DNA of 64,000 nucleotides, from assembly GCF_000384315.1 (NCBI RefSeq), contig NZ_ARVW01000001.1, positions 8,663,001 through 8,727,000 of the forward strand, written 5' to 3'. Positions 25,423 to 33,891 of this stretch are shown here, in pieces. A program made the position numbers and the translations under genes. A model generated the notes under the pieces. It had not been told where the DNA came from. It saw only the letters and a program-made list of their open reading frames with translations, and ran no database searches. Origin of the DNA: Amycolatopsis nigrescens CSC17Ta-90. Lineage in GTDB: Bacteria; Actinomycetota; Actinomycetes; Mycobacteriales; Pseudonocardiaceae. How positions within the stretch are numbered: the first letter of the stretch is position 1; each line of letters begins with the position of its first letter.

Positions 25423-26207
25423 GCAAAGGACTGACCGCGCGGGAGCTCACCCTGCGGTACGGCGAACGGGTCGTCTCGACCCGGCTCGACCTCGATCTGC
25501 CTGACGGCGCGTTCACCGCCATCGTGGGCGCGAACGCCTGTGGCAAGTCGACGCTGCTCAAGGCGCTGGTCCGGCTGCTGACCCCGGCCGCCGGCGCGGT
25601 CCACCTCGACGGCCGCGACGTCGGCGGGTACCGGCCGAAGATGTTCGCCGCGCAGGTCGCCTTCCTGCCGCAGGGGCTCGTCGCGCCGGACAACCTGACC
25701 GCCCGGCGGCTGGTGGCCCGCGGCCGTTTCCCGCACCAGTCGATCCTGTCCACCTGGTCGGTGGCGGACGAGCGCGCGGTGGACGAGGCGATGGCCGCCG
25801 CCGGGGTGACCGAACTGGCGGACCGCGGTGTGGCCGAGCTTTCCGGCGGGCAGCGGCAGCGGGTGTGGATCGCCATGGTGCTCGCCCAGGAAACGCCCTA
25901 CGTCCTGCTCGACGAGCCGACCACGTTCCTGGACATCACGCACCAGTACGCGTTGCTCGGCCTGCTCGCCGGGCTGCGCGACGGCGGGCGCACGGTGGTC
26001 GCCGTGCTGCACGACATCAACCAGGCCTGCCGCTTCGCCGATCATCTGGTGGCGATGAAGGACGGCCGGGTTGCCGCCGAGGGCGCACCCGCCGACATCG
26101 TGGACGAGGCCCTGATCCGGGACGTGTTCGACCTGCCCAACATCGTCGTGCCCGACCCGGTGACCGGCACGCCGATGGTGGTGCCCAGCCAGGCGAGCAG
26201 TTCATGA
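25419..26207 (+). CDS. Siderophore ABC transporter ATP-binding protein
   Basis: This protein has 262 residues from a GTG overlapping the previous stop. Walker A is VGANACGKSTLLKAL (GANACGKST instead of the usual GPNGCGKST). The signature is ELSGGQRQRVWIAMVLAQ, Walker B VLLDEPTTFLDITHQ and the switch His VLHDINQACRFADHL. It closes the uptake operon and powers import. Confidence 0.95.
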   Translation: MSKGLTARELTLRYGERVVSTRLDLDLPDGAFTAIVGANACGKSTLLKALVRLLTPAAGAVHLDGRDVGGYRPKMFAAQVAFLPQGLVAPDNLTARRLVARGRFPHQSILSTWSVADERAVDEAMAAAGVTELADRGVAELSGGQRQRVWIAMVLAQETPYVLLDEPTTFLDITHQYALLGLLAGLRDGGRTVVAVLHDINQACRFADHLVAMKDGRVAAEGAPADIVDEALIRDVFDLPNIVVPDPVTGTPMVVPSQASSS

Positions 26208-26274
26208 CCCGGCACCCGGGAAAGCGGCTACGGTCACGGCTTCTCCTGAAGGAACTTCGGAAAGGATCACGGGA

Positions 26275-26868
26275 ATGAGCAAGGTCTTCAGCGCCCACGC
26301 GGTGTCGGTCGACGGGTACATCACCGGGCGCGATCCCGGCGCCGGGCGCGGACTCGGTGATGGGGCGACGCTCTTCGACTGGTACGGCGACGGCGACACG
26401 CCCAGCCAGGCGTTCGAGGGGTTCCGGTTGAGCGAACCCAGCGCGCGGGTCTTCGACACCCTCGCCGGCCGCGTGGGTGCGGTCGTCGCGGGGCGCAACA
26501 CCTATGAGGACTCCGACCACTGGGGAGGGGACGGCCCCCATCCGACGGCGCCGCTGTTCGTGCTCAGCCATCGGCCGGCACCAGAGATGACCGAACGGCA
26601 GACCCTCGTCACCACTGGCATCGCGGAAGCGGTCGCGGCGGCGCGTGCGGCCGCCGGCGAACGCGACGTCTGCCTGATGGGCGGCGGGGTCGTCACCGAG
26701 GCGTTGAAGGCGGGGCTCATCGACGAGGTGGTCCTCCACCAGGTACCGGTCCTGCTCGGCGGCGGCCGGCCCTTCTTCCAGTCGCTTCCCGGGCACGTGC
26801 GGCTCCGCCTCGTCGAAGCCGTCCCGGCGCCAGGGGTGACCCATCTCCACTACGAAGTCGAACGATAA
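26275..26868 (+). CDS. Dihydrofolate-reductase-fold protein (RibD C-terminal type)
   Basis: This protein has 197 residues; GGAAAGGATCACGGG precedes the ATG. The RibD_C/DHFR-like pattern is clear: HAVSVDGYITGRDPGAGRGL, VVAGRNTYEDSDHWGG, ERDVCLMGGGVVTEALKAGL and DEVVLHQVPVLLGGGRPFF. Family members bind NADPH and reduce pterin- or flavin-precursor-like substrates, but most are uncharacterised. Confidence 0.88.
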   Translation: MSKVFSAHAVSVDGYITGRDPGAGRGLGDGATLFDWYGDGDTPSQAFEGFRLSEPSARVFDTLAGRVGAVVAGRNTYEDSDHWGGDGPHPTAPLFVLSHRPAPEMTERQTLVTTGIAEAVAAARAAAGERDVCLMGGGVVTEALKAGLIDEVVLHQVPVLLGGGRPFFQSLPGHVRLRLVEAVPAPGVTHLHYEVER

Positions 26869-26985
26869 CCTTGAATTCACCGCGGCATTCACTGCAAGGT
26901 TTTTGCAAGCCGGCACGGGAAGCCTTCATGTCGAGCGGGAAACAGATCGGGTATTCCGCTCAGAACAACGACATGGGGAGTTGCC

Positions 26986-27519
26986 GTGAAGAATGTACGT
27001 GCAGGACTGGCCGGCGCCTTGGGTGCCTTGGCGATGCTGATCGCGGGGTCCGGAACAGCGGTCGCGGAGACCACCGATGCCGCGACCGGCCAGGTGGACG
27101 AATTGCTGCTGCTGAATCCTGGTTCGCACCGCGTGGATGCCAACTCCGTCGAGCTGGAGCCTGGTGTGATCCTCCGCGTTGCCAACAAGGGCAAAGCGGG
27201 CGACGCCGGAGTTCAAGCGGCGTGCGCCTCCGGCAACGTGTGCATTTATGGCGATCCGGGCCACCGGGGGCCTCAGCTCAACTTCTACAACTACGGCTTC
27301 TACAACCTGGCCAGGTACAACTATCCCGGTGGCGGGAAATGGGCGCACCGCACTTCGTCCTACACCAACAACCAGACGGGCCATGCGAAAGCGAACTTTT
27401 CGCGATATCAGTCCAGCAACAACACCTGGTACGGAGTCGATGAGTGCCGTGCTCTGTGCGCCAAGGCCACCCTGGGCTCGATCGACAACGTCATCGACGG
27501 GGTGAGGCTGGAACCGTAA
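26986..27519 (+). CDS. Secreted peptidase-inhibitor I36 / crystallin-like protein
   Basis: This protein has 177 residues from the GTG at 26986, five bases after GGGGAG. The signal peptide is GLAGALGALAMLIAGSGTAVA. The mature part has CASGNVCIYGDPGHRGPQLN and FYNYGFYNLARYNYPGGGKW, matching the I36 inhibitor family with a crystallin-like Greek-key fold. It has four cysteines in pairs. It may inhibit extracellular metalloproteases; this is inferred from the family. A strong terminator follows at once. Confidence 0.8.
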   Translation: MKNVRAGLAGALGALAMLIAGSGTAVAETTDAATGQVDELLLLNPGSHRVDANSVELEPGVILRVANKGKAGDAGVQAACASGNVCIYGDPGHRGPQLNFYNYGFYNLARYNYPGGGKWAHRTSSYTNNQTGHAKANFSRYQSSNNTWYGVDECRALCAKATLGSIDNVIDGVRLEP

Positions 27520-27534
27520 AGACACCGCTGTGCC

Positions 27535-27584
27535 GCACGGCCTTGTCCTGGAGCGGGCGACCTCGCTCCAGGACAAGGCCGTGC
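27535..27584. terminator. Very strong stem-loop terminator
   Basis: A perfect 21-base inverted repeat starts GCACGGCCTTGTCC and closes GGACAAGGCCGTGC. The loop is eight bases, and the element starts 15 bases after the I36-like gene's stop. It has no T-tract. It is the longest perfect stem seen in the window. Confidence 0.9.
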
Positions 27585-27716
27585 GCTCAACCGATCGGTG
27601 GAGCGGACCAGCCGTCCGGCGGGGCGCCGGGTTGAGCCGCCGGGTCAGGACATGGGTTGATGTGCGCCGCGGCGCCGGCTTGGCAGGCTGACCTCCAGTC
27701 GGAAGGAGCGGGACAC

Positions 27717-29381
27717 ATGCCAGAAGTGAGCTTGAGTTCCATCGAGAACAGGAACACCCCGGGCGGTGCGGCGGTGAGCCGTCGCGGGCTGCTCGCCGGT
27801 GCGGGTGCCGCGGCGGTCACCGTGCTGGGCACCGAGGCGGCCGCCACGCGGGACGCCGCGGCGGCGGCACCGGAGGCGGCGGAGTTCGGGCCGGTGACGG
27901 TCCGCCCTGGCGACCTTCGCTACGACAACCTGTTGCGCGGCAACAACTTCCGCTTCGCCGGCCGGCCGGACGAGATCCGCGTGGCCGGGTCGGCCGATCA
28001 GGTGGTGCGTGCGGTGTCGGACGCGGTGCGGTCCGGACGGCGGGTCGCGGTGCGCAGTGGCGGGCACTGCTTCGAGAACCTCACCGCCGATCCCGCGGTG
28101 AAGATGCTGCTGGACCTCTCCCCGATGAACGCGGTCGGCTACGACGCCGGCCGCCGGGCGTTCGCCGTGCAACCCGGCGCCACCCTCGGTCAGGTGTACC
28201 GGGCGCTGCTCACCGGCTGGGGCGTGACCATCCCCGCAGGCAGCTGCCCGGAGGTGGGTGCCGGTGGCCATTTCTCGGGCGGCGGGTACGGGGCGCTGTC
28301 GCGGCGGTACGGCTCGGTGGTGGATCACCTGTACGGCGTGGAGGTCGTGGTGGTCGACCGCGACGGCACCGTCCGCACCGTGGTCGCCACCCGCGAGCCG
28401 GACGACCCGCACCGCGACCTGTGGTGGGCGCACACCGGCGGTGGCGGCGGCAACTTCGGCGTGGTCACCCGGTACTGGCTGCGCTCCCCCGGCGCCACCG
28501 GCACCGACCCGTCCCGGCTGCTGCCGGCGGCGCCGGCGCGGATGGTGCAGCGCGCGGTGTTCTGGTCCTGGGAGCACCTGACCGAGCAGTCGCTCACCGG
28601 GCTGCTGCGCAACTTCGGGACCTGGCACGAGCGCAACAGCGCGCCCGGCTCGCCGTACGCCGGGTTGTACGGAATTCTCCAGCCGTCGCACCGCGCCGGC
28701 GGAACCGTCATGCTCATCGCGCAGATCGACGCGGACCTCCCGAACGCCGACGGCATGGTGACCGAGTTCGTGTCCGCGGTGACCGCCGGCCTCGACCTCA
28801 CCCCGACGCTGGACATCCAGCGGACGATGCCGTGGCTGCACCGGATGACCTGGCCGGGCAGCGGCGAGCCTGGCGACGTGCTCGTCCGGCGGTACAAGAT
28901 CAAGGCCGGCTACCTGCGGCGCTCGTTCACCGAGACCCAGCTCGCGGCCATCTACCGCCACCTGACGAACTCCACCGGCGGCCCGGACGCCGGCATGCTG
29001 CTCGTCGGCTACGGCGGCCAGGTCGGCGCGGTGGCGCCGGAAGCAACCGCGATCGCTCAGCGGGATGTCGTGCTGAAGGCGGTCTACCAGACGATCTGGG
29101 CCGACGAGCAGGACGACGCGGCCAACCTCGCCTGGGTCCGCGACTTCTACCGCGACGTGTACGCCGACACCGGCGGCGTGCCGGTGCCCGGTGCGGTCAG
29201 CGACGGCTCCTACATCAACTACGCGGACGCCGACCTGGCCGACCCGGCGTGGAACACCTCGGGGGTGCCCGCGCACCGGCTCTACTACAAGGACAACTAC
29301 CCACGCCTGCAGCAGGTGAAGGCCCGGTGGGACCCGCGCAACGTGTTCCGGCACGCCCTGTCCGTCGAACCTCCCGGCTGA
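27717..29381 (+). CDS. Secreted FAD-linked oxidase (berberine-bridge-enzyme family), bicovalent
   Basis: This protein has 554 residues from the ATG at 27717, eight bases after GGAAGGAG; the in-frame start at 27657 has no such site. A Tat signal (VSRRGLLAGAGAAAVTVL) is followed by a PCMH-type FAD domain. His117 in VRSGGHCFEN and Cys177 in PAGSCPEVGAGGHFSGGGYG are the two residues that tether FAD covalently in this family. The BBE C-terminus NYADADLADPAWNTSG leads to YYKDNYPRLQQVKARWDP. It oxidises a sugar, alkaloid or polyketide alcohol outside the membrane; the substrate is unknown. Confidence 0.93.
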   Translation: MPEVSLSSIENRNTPGGAAVSRRGLLAGAGAAAVTVLGTEAAATRDAAAAAPEAAEFGPVTVRPGDLRYDNLLRGNNFRFAGRPDEIRVAGSADQVVRAVSDAVRSGRRVAVRSGGHCFENLTADPAVKMLLDLSPMNAVGYDAGRRAFAVQPGATLGQVYRALLTGWGVTIPAGSCPEVGAGGHFSGGGYGALSRRYGSVVDHLYGVEVVVVDRDGTVRTVVATREPDDPHRDLWWAHTGGGGGNFGVVTRYWLRSPGATGTDPSRLLPAAPARMVQRAVFWSWEHLTEQSLTGLLRNFGTWHERNSAPGSPYAGLYGILQPSHRAGGTVMLIAQIDADLPNADGMVTEFVSAVTAGLDLTPTLDIQRTMPWLHRMTWPGSGEPGDVLVRRYKIKAGYLRRSFTETQLAAIYRHLTNSTGGPDAGMLLVGYGGQVGAVAPEATAIAQRDVVLKAVYQTIWADEQDDAANLAWVRDFYRDVYADTGGVPVPGAVSDGSYINYADADLADPAWNTSGVPAHRLYYKDNYPRLQQVKARWDPRNVFRHALSVEPPG

Positions 29382-29393
29382 CCGGGCGCTCGG

Positions 29394-31067
29394 TCACGCC
29401 GTCCCGTGGCGAACCTGACCGCCGTCGATCGCGGCCAGTACATCGACGGCCCGCAGTTCGCGAAGTTCGGCGGCGTCCGGGATCCGGCCCAGTCCGCGCA
29501 ACCGCCCGGACTGGGCCTTGCGCATGGCCTCGAACAGCTTCCGCGCGTCACGGGCGTTGCCGAAGCCGGGGGCCGCCGAGATCCGGCCGAAGTACCCGGC
29601 GACGGCGGGACCGGAGCGGGGGTCGAGCTCGTAGTCGCCCGCCGCCGCCATCCGGCCGATGATGCCGACCAGCTCGTCCGGGGTGTAGTCCTCGAACTCG
29701 ACGGTCTTGGCGAACCGCGAGGAAAGACCGGGGTTCGCGGTGAGGAACTGGCGCATCTCCGCGGTGTAGCCCGCCACGATCACCGCGATCTCCTCGCGGT
29801 GATCCTCCATCAGCTTCACCAGCGTGTCGATGGCCTCCTGGCCGAAATCGCCGCCGCTGCCCGACTGCCGGGCCAGCGTGTACGCCTCGTCGATGAACAG
29901 CACTCCGCCGAGCGACTGCTCGAAGACCACCGCCGTCTTCTCCGCCGTGTGGCCGATGTACTGGCCGACCAGGTCCCGGCGCGACACCTCGCGGAACTCG
30001 CCCCTCGGCAGCACTCCGAGCTCGCGCAACAACTTGCCGTAGGTCCGCGCGACCGTGGTCTTACCGGTGCCCGGCGCGCCGGCGAAGATCAGGTGGTGGC
30101 TCAACCCGCCGGTGGACAGGCCGGCCCGCGAGCGCCAGGAGTTCACCTGGATCTCGTCGACCAGCGAACGCACCTCGGCCTTGACCCCGGGCAGCCCGAT
30201 CATGCCGTCCAGTTCCGCGAGCAGCGTTTCGAGCGGGCCGGCCCCGCCGGACGGCCCGGTGGGTTCGGCAACCACCTTCGTGCTCGCCGTGCCGTGGAGC
30301 CGGATGGCGGGCTCGGCGGTGTTCTCGATGTCGCAGGCCTCGATCGAACCTCCGCAGCCGGGCCCCACGTCGATGCCAACACCGTGCGCATCGCGGACCG
30401 AGGTGTGCCGCAGCACGGGTTCACTGCGGTGGGCCACCACGATCGCGGCCTGACCGGTGGCGGAGATCCGGCAGTTCTCCACCGCGGGCCGCGCGTGCTG
30501 GTAGATGTAGAGCCCGCGCTGCCCGCATCCGCTCACCCGGCACGAACGCAGCACCGGGTCGGCACCGAGCCCGACGATCACCCCGTCCGCGGCGACGTCG
30601 TCGATCGTGACGTTCTCCACCACCCCGGACGCGCCTTCCAGCACCAGCCCGTGTTCCGCGCCGGTGATGGTGACGTCCTTGATCGCCAGCGGCCCTGGGC
30701 CGCGGACCGCCACCGCCGGCCCGCGGTCCCCGCGCACGATGCAGCCGGTCAGGGTCAGCTCGGCGTTCTCGGCCTGCACCGCCGCCGCGCCGCCCGCCTG
30801 CACGGTCAGCCCGTGCACGGTGAGCGCACCGCCGCGGGCGAGCAGCACCGGTACCTCGGCGCCGGTGCCGTCGAGCAGCACCTCCGCCCCTTCGGCCGCG
30901 CGCAGGGTCATGATCCGGTCCGCCAGTTCCAGCGTCTCCGCGTAGGTGCCCGCGGCGATCGACACGCAGGTGCCGTCGGGGGTGTCCAGGATCGCGGCGC
31001 CGACCGTGGGATAGGCACCGCGGCGGCCGGGGTCGACCAGTACGGTGCGGCTGGTGGAGGTCGTCAT
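29394..31067 (-). CDS. AAA ATPase (CbxX/EccA-like) with N-terminal parallel beta-helix
   Basis: This protein has 557 residues from the ATG at 31067, which overlaps the regulator stop (TGATG). Residues about 10-270 form a right-handed parallel beta-helix of pectate-lyase type, with repeats such as LTLTGCIVRGDRGPAVAVRG and VLRSCRVSGCGQRGLYIYQH. Residues about 290-540 are a CbxX/CfqX AAA domain: Walker A FAGAPGTGKTTVART, Walker B GGVLFIDEAYTLA and sensor NARDARKLFEAM. EccA of mycobacterial ESX systems has the same AAA type but with TPRs in front. It lies in the type VII secretion locus downstream of eccE. Confidence 0.88.
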   Translation of the reverse strand: MTTSTSRTVLVDPGRRGAYPTVGAAILDTPDGTCVSIAAGTYAETLELADRIMTLRAAEGAEVLLDGTGAEVPVLLARGGALTVHGLTVQAGGAAAVQAENAELTLTGCIVRGDRGPAVAVRGPGPLAIKDVTITGAEHGLVLEGASGVVENVTIDDVAADGVIVGLGADPVLRSCRVSGCGQRGLYIYQHARPAVENCRISATGQAAIVVAHRSEPVLRHTSVRDAHGVGIDVGPGCGGSIEACDIENTAEPAIRLHGTASTKVVAEPTGPSGGAGPLETLLAELDGMIGLPGVKAEVRSLVDEIQVNSWRSRAGLSTGGLSHHLIFAGAPGTGKTTVARTYGKLLRELGVLPRGEFREVSRRDLVGQYIGHTAEKTAVVFEQSLGGVLFIDEAYTLARQSGSGGDFGQEAIDTLVKLMEDHREEIAVIVAGYTAEMRQFLTANPGLSSRFAKTVEFEDYTPDELVGIIGRMAAAGDYELDPRSGPAVAGYFGRISAAPGFGNARDARKLFEAMRKAQSGRLRGLGRIPDAAELRELRAVDVLAAIDGGQVRHGTA

Positions 31068-31756
31068 CAGCTGGCCCGCTCGGCCAGCCAGCCGCGGTCG
31101 GCGGCCTTGACCCCGGCCTGGAACCGGCTGCGCGCACCGAGCCGGTTCATCAGGCTCGACACCATGCGGCGCACGGTCCGCACCGAGACGCCGAGTGCGG
31201 CCGCGGCCGATTCGTCCGTGCAGCCCGCGGAGAGCAACGCGAGCAGTTCGCGGTCGCGCACCGCCGGCCCGGCGGTGTCCGGCAGGTCGCTCGCGGTGAG
31301 CGGCACCGCGGCGGGCCACAGGCGCTCGGCCAGTTCGGTCACCGCCCCGACCACGCTGGGCAGCCGGAGCACGGCGATGTCGTCCTGCCTCTCGTCGGGC
31401 AGGATCGCGAACACACCGTCGACCACCAGCGCCTCGATGGGCACGGCGGGCATCGTGCGGATCAGCGCACCGGCCTGCGCCAGCTTCCCGAGCCGGCGTG
31501 CGGGCCCCGCCGTGATGCGCACGTGGTCCGGGACCAGCATCCGGTAGCGGACCCCGCGCCGCAGGTTCGCGTGGTCGATGCGGTGCGGGGTGGTGACCGG
31601 ATCGGACAGCGAGCTGACCAGCAGCACCTCCCGCTGCGCGGCGGCCAGTTTCGCGGCCACCCGCGCGTGCCGGGACACCAGCGCGGGCGCGGACTGTCCA
31701 CTTAGGAGCGCGAGCCGGGGCGCCGAACCGAGTTCGGGCGCAGAGTGGGTGATCAT
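31067..31756 (-). CDS. LuxR-type HTH regulator
   Basis: This 229-residue protein has a C-terminal LuxR-like HTH at residues about 165-220: LLALLSAGCTDESAAAALGV, then SVRTVRRMVSSLMNRLGARS. The N-terminal part (VAAKLAAAQREVLLVSSLSD, VRYRMLVPDHVRITAG) resembles the PLD/TrmB-like sensor half of actinobacterial regulators. It overlaps eccE (ATGA) and the AAA gene (TGATG), so it is part of the secretion operon and may regulate it. Confidence 0.82.
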   Translation of the reverse strand: MITHSAPELGSAPRLALLSGQSAPALVSRHARVAAKLAAAQREVLLVSSLSDPVTTPHRIDHANLRRGVRYRMLVPDHVRITAGPARRLGKLAQAGALIRTMPAVPIEALVVDGVFAILPDERQDDIAVLRLPSVVGAVTELAERLWPAAVPLTASDLPDTAGPAVRDRELLALLSAGCTDESAAAALGVSVRTVRRMVSSLMNRLGARSRFQAGVKAADRGWLAERAS

Positions 31757-33033
31757 GGGTTCCCTCCGATCGGCAGCGACGCGGCGACGGCCGGTGCGTG
31801 CTGGTTGTCCATTCGTTCGAGACGTATTCCGGGTACCGGCATCCGCAGCAGCCGCTCGACGGCCGCGTCCACGGCGGCGTCGGTGATGGCCGCGACCCGC
31901 AGCACCGCCGCGTATTCGGGCACGGTGACCGCGACGGTGCACGCGGTACCGGGTACGGCGGCGAGCATCCGGTGCAGCGTGTGCATGCGGGCCGGCAGCG
32001 AGCGGGCGCCGAGACCCAGCAGCCGGAGACCGACCTGCGTGACCTGCCCCGCCCGCCAGTGCTGCCGGTCCTCCCGGATCGCGCCACGGCCCGGTCCGGC
32101 GTGGCTGAGCGCGACCAGCGTCGCGAGTACCTCCTGCTCGCTCAGCGCGGTGACTCGCAGGTCCGCCCCGCGAAGCCTGCGGTGCAGCCTGCGCACGGTG
32201 TTGGTCAGCGCGGCGAGCAGCTCGGCGTCCTCGGCGAAGTTCGGTTCGCGCAAGGCCCGCACGGCAAGCCAGGCACGCGTCGGGTCTGTCGCTTGTGGAC
32301 CGCGATGCAGCACGAGCTGCCACCGCACGGCCGGTGCCGCGGATTCGCCGGTCTCGGCCGGCAGCGACCCCGAGAGCGCGAGTTCGGCGAGCGCGGCGGG
32401 ACCGGGGGCGACCGGGCGCAGCACCGCGAGCAGTTCCTCGCCGCGGCTCAGCACACCGGCGGGTGTCCCGGCCAGCTCGGCGGTGCGCACCTCGGCGCCC
32501 GGAGCCAGCGCCCGCAACAGGACACGGCCGCCCTCGGCTTCAGGGAGGTCGCGGGCGCGACGGCGCAGCAGCAACCCGGCCCGCAGCGTCAGCTCGTCGG
32601 ACAGCCAGCGGCCTCGCACCCGCAATCCGGTCCAGGCCAGCAACCCCACCGCGGTCAGCGCGAGCCCGGTCGCCACCGGCCACGGCCTGCCGATCGCGAG
32701 AAACCCCAGCACGAGGGCCAGCTGCCAGCACACGATGCGCAGCACCGGCAGCTTGACCGGGTCCCGGCGCGTCGGCGGCTGCTCGACCTTTCCGTCCGGG
32801 ACCGCCGTAGCGCGCATGGGCTGAGCGGGCCGCGCGGGCCGCGCGAACGGTGCCGGCCGTGGTGGCGGCGTCGGCCGGACCAACGGTTGCGGCCGCACCG
32901 CCGCAGCCCGTGCGGCTGCCGCGACGGTCGCCACCGGCCGGCCGGTGGCCCGTGGCGCGGCGGGTTCCGGCTGCCGCGCGTGCTCACCGTCGGGTCTGGG
33001 GCGCTGCCGCTGCTCGGCTCGAGTCCCGGTCAT
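31753..33033 (-). CDS. eccE: Type VII secretion protein EccE
   Basis: This protein has 426 residues from the ATG at 33033, with GAGGTG before it; an in-frame GTG at 33042 would add three residues. The N-terminus is Pro/Arg-rich and disordered (residues 1 to about 95). Two membrane helices follow, LRIVCWQLALVLGFLAIG and VATGLALTAVGLLAW. The cytosolic part contains RWQLVLHRGPQATDP and VTALSEQEVLATLVALSH, as in EccE. It is part of the ESX-type membrane core with EccB, EccC and EccD encoded further right. It is divergent from the response regulator at 33187. Confidence 0.85.
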   Translation of the reverse strand: MTGTRAEQRQRPRPDGEHARQPEPAAPRATGRPVATVAAAARAAAVRPQPLVRPTPPPRPAPFARPARPAQPMRATAVPDGKVEQPPTRRDPVKLPVLRIVCWQLALVLGFLAIGRPWPVATGLALTAVGLLAWTGLRVRGRWLSDELTLRAGLLLRRRARDLPEAEGGRVLLRALAPGAEVRTAELAGTPAGVLSRGEELLAVLRPVAPGPAALAELALSGSLPAETGESAAPAVRWQLVLHRGPQATDPTRAWLAVRALREPNFAEDAELLAALTNTVRRLHRRLRGADLRVTALSEQEVLATLVALSHAGPGRGAIREDRQHWRAGQVTQVGLRLLGLGARSLPARMHTLHRMLAAVPGTACTVAVTVPEYAAVLRVAAITDAAVDAAVERLLRMPVPGIRLERMDNQHAPAVAASLPIGGNP

Positions 33034-33186
33034 CGTGGCCACCTCACGCCACGGCCGCTTCGTGCCATGTCTCGTCGATCAACGTGGCGGCGGTGCGCCA
33101 CGCGTTAAGGTGCAGCGACCGCACCCTCGGCCACGGAACAGGGAAGAACATGGCGCCCACCATCCCCGCCCGAACATGAGGTTCCG

Positions 33187-33891
33187 ATGACAGCGACGGC
33201 ACGCGTGCTGGTGGTCGAGGACAACGAGGACCTGCGGGTGGCGGTGACCACCGAGCTCGCCGCGCACGGGCTGCGCGTCGACGAGGCCGCGGACCTGGCC
33301 GCCGCCGACGCCGCACTCGCCGGCCCCGGTGACCATGACTGCGTGGTGCATGACTGCGTGGTGTTCGACCGGATGCTGCCCGACGGTGACGCGGTGGACT
33401 ACGTGCACCGGCGCCGGCTGGCTGGCTGGGCGGTGCCGGTGCTGTTCCTCACCGCCCGCGACACCGTCGCCGACCGGGTCGCGGGTTTCGAGCACGGCGG
33501 CGACGACTACCTGGTGAAGCCGTTCGCGGTGGCCGAGATGACGGCCAGGGTGTTCGCGCTGTGCCGCCGCCACGGCGAGCGGCGGCCCCCGGTGCTGCAC
33601 CACGCCGACCTCGAACTGGACAGCGCGCGGCGACGGGCCCGGCGGGCGGGCGTCCTGCTCACCTTGAGCGACAAGGAGTTCGCCGTGCTCGAGTACCTGA
33701 TGTCCCGGCCGGAGCAGGCCGTCACCCGCGCCGAGCTGATCGAGCACTGCTGGGACACCAGCACCGACCCGATGTCCAATGTGGTCGACGTGGTGGTGCG
33801 CAGGCTGCGGGTGAAGCTGCGCCAGCCAGAGCTGATCCACACCGTGCGCGGCGCCGGATACCGGCTCGGCGCCGGACAGGGCGACTCGTGA
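33187..33891 (+). CDS. OmpR-family response regulator with a five-residue duplication beside the phospho-Asp
   Basis: This 234-residue protein has a receiver domain with acidic VVEDNEDLRV, phospho-acceptor Asp61 in VVFDRMLPDGDAVDY, VLFLTARD and YLVKPF. The C-terminal winged helix is LLTLSDKEFAVLEYLMSRPE to RLRVKLRQPELIHTVRGAGYRL. HDCVV is present twice in tandem just before Asp61, so the strand leading to the phosphorylation site is five residues longer than usual. It overlaps the kinase gene by GTGA. GAGG lies six bases before the ATG. Confidence 0.93.
   Translation: MTATARVLVVEDNEDLRVAVTTELAAHGLRVDEAADLAAADAALAGPGDHDCVVHDCVVFDRMLPDGDAVDYVHRRRLAGWAVPVLFLTARDTVADRVAGFEHGGDDYLVKPFAVAEMTARVFALCRRHGERRPPVLHHADLELDSARRRARRAGVLLTLSDKEFAVLEYLMSRPEQAVTRAELIEHCWDTSTDPMSNVVDVVVRRLRVKLRQPELIHTVRGAGYRLGAGQGDS
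33334..33363 (+). repeat. Perfect 15-base tandem duplication inside the response regulator gene
   Basis: CATGACTGCGTGGTG occurs twice back to back. It stays in frame and encodes HDCVV-HDCVV just ahead of the phosphorylated Asp. Perfect identity suggests a recent slippage event. Confidence 0.95.
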
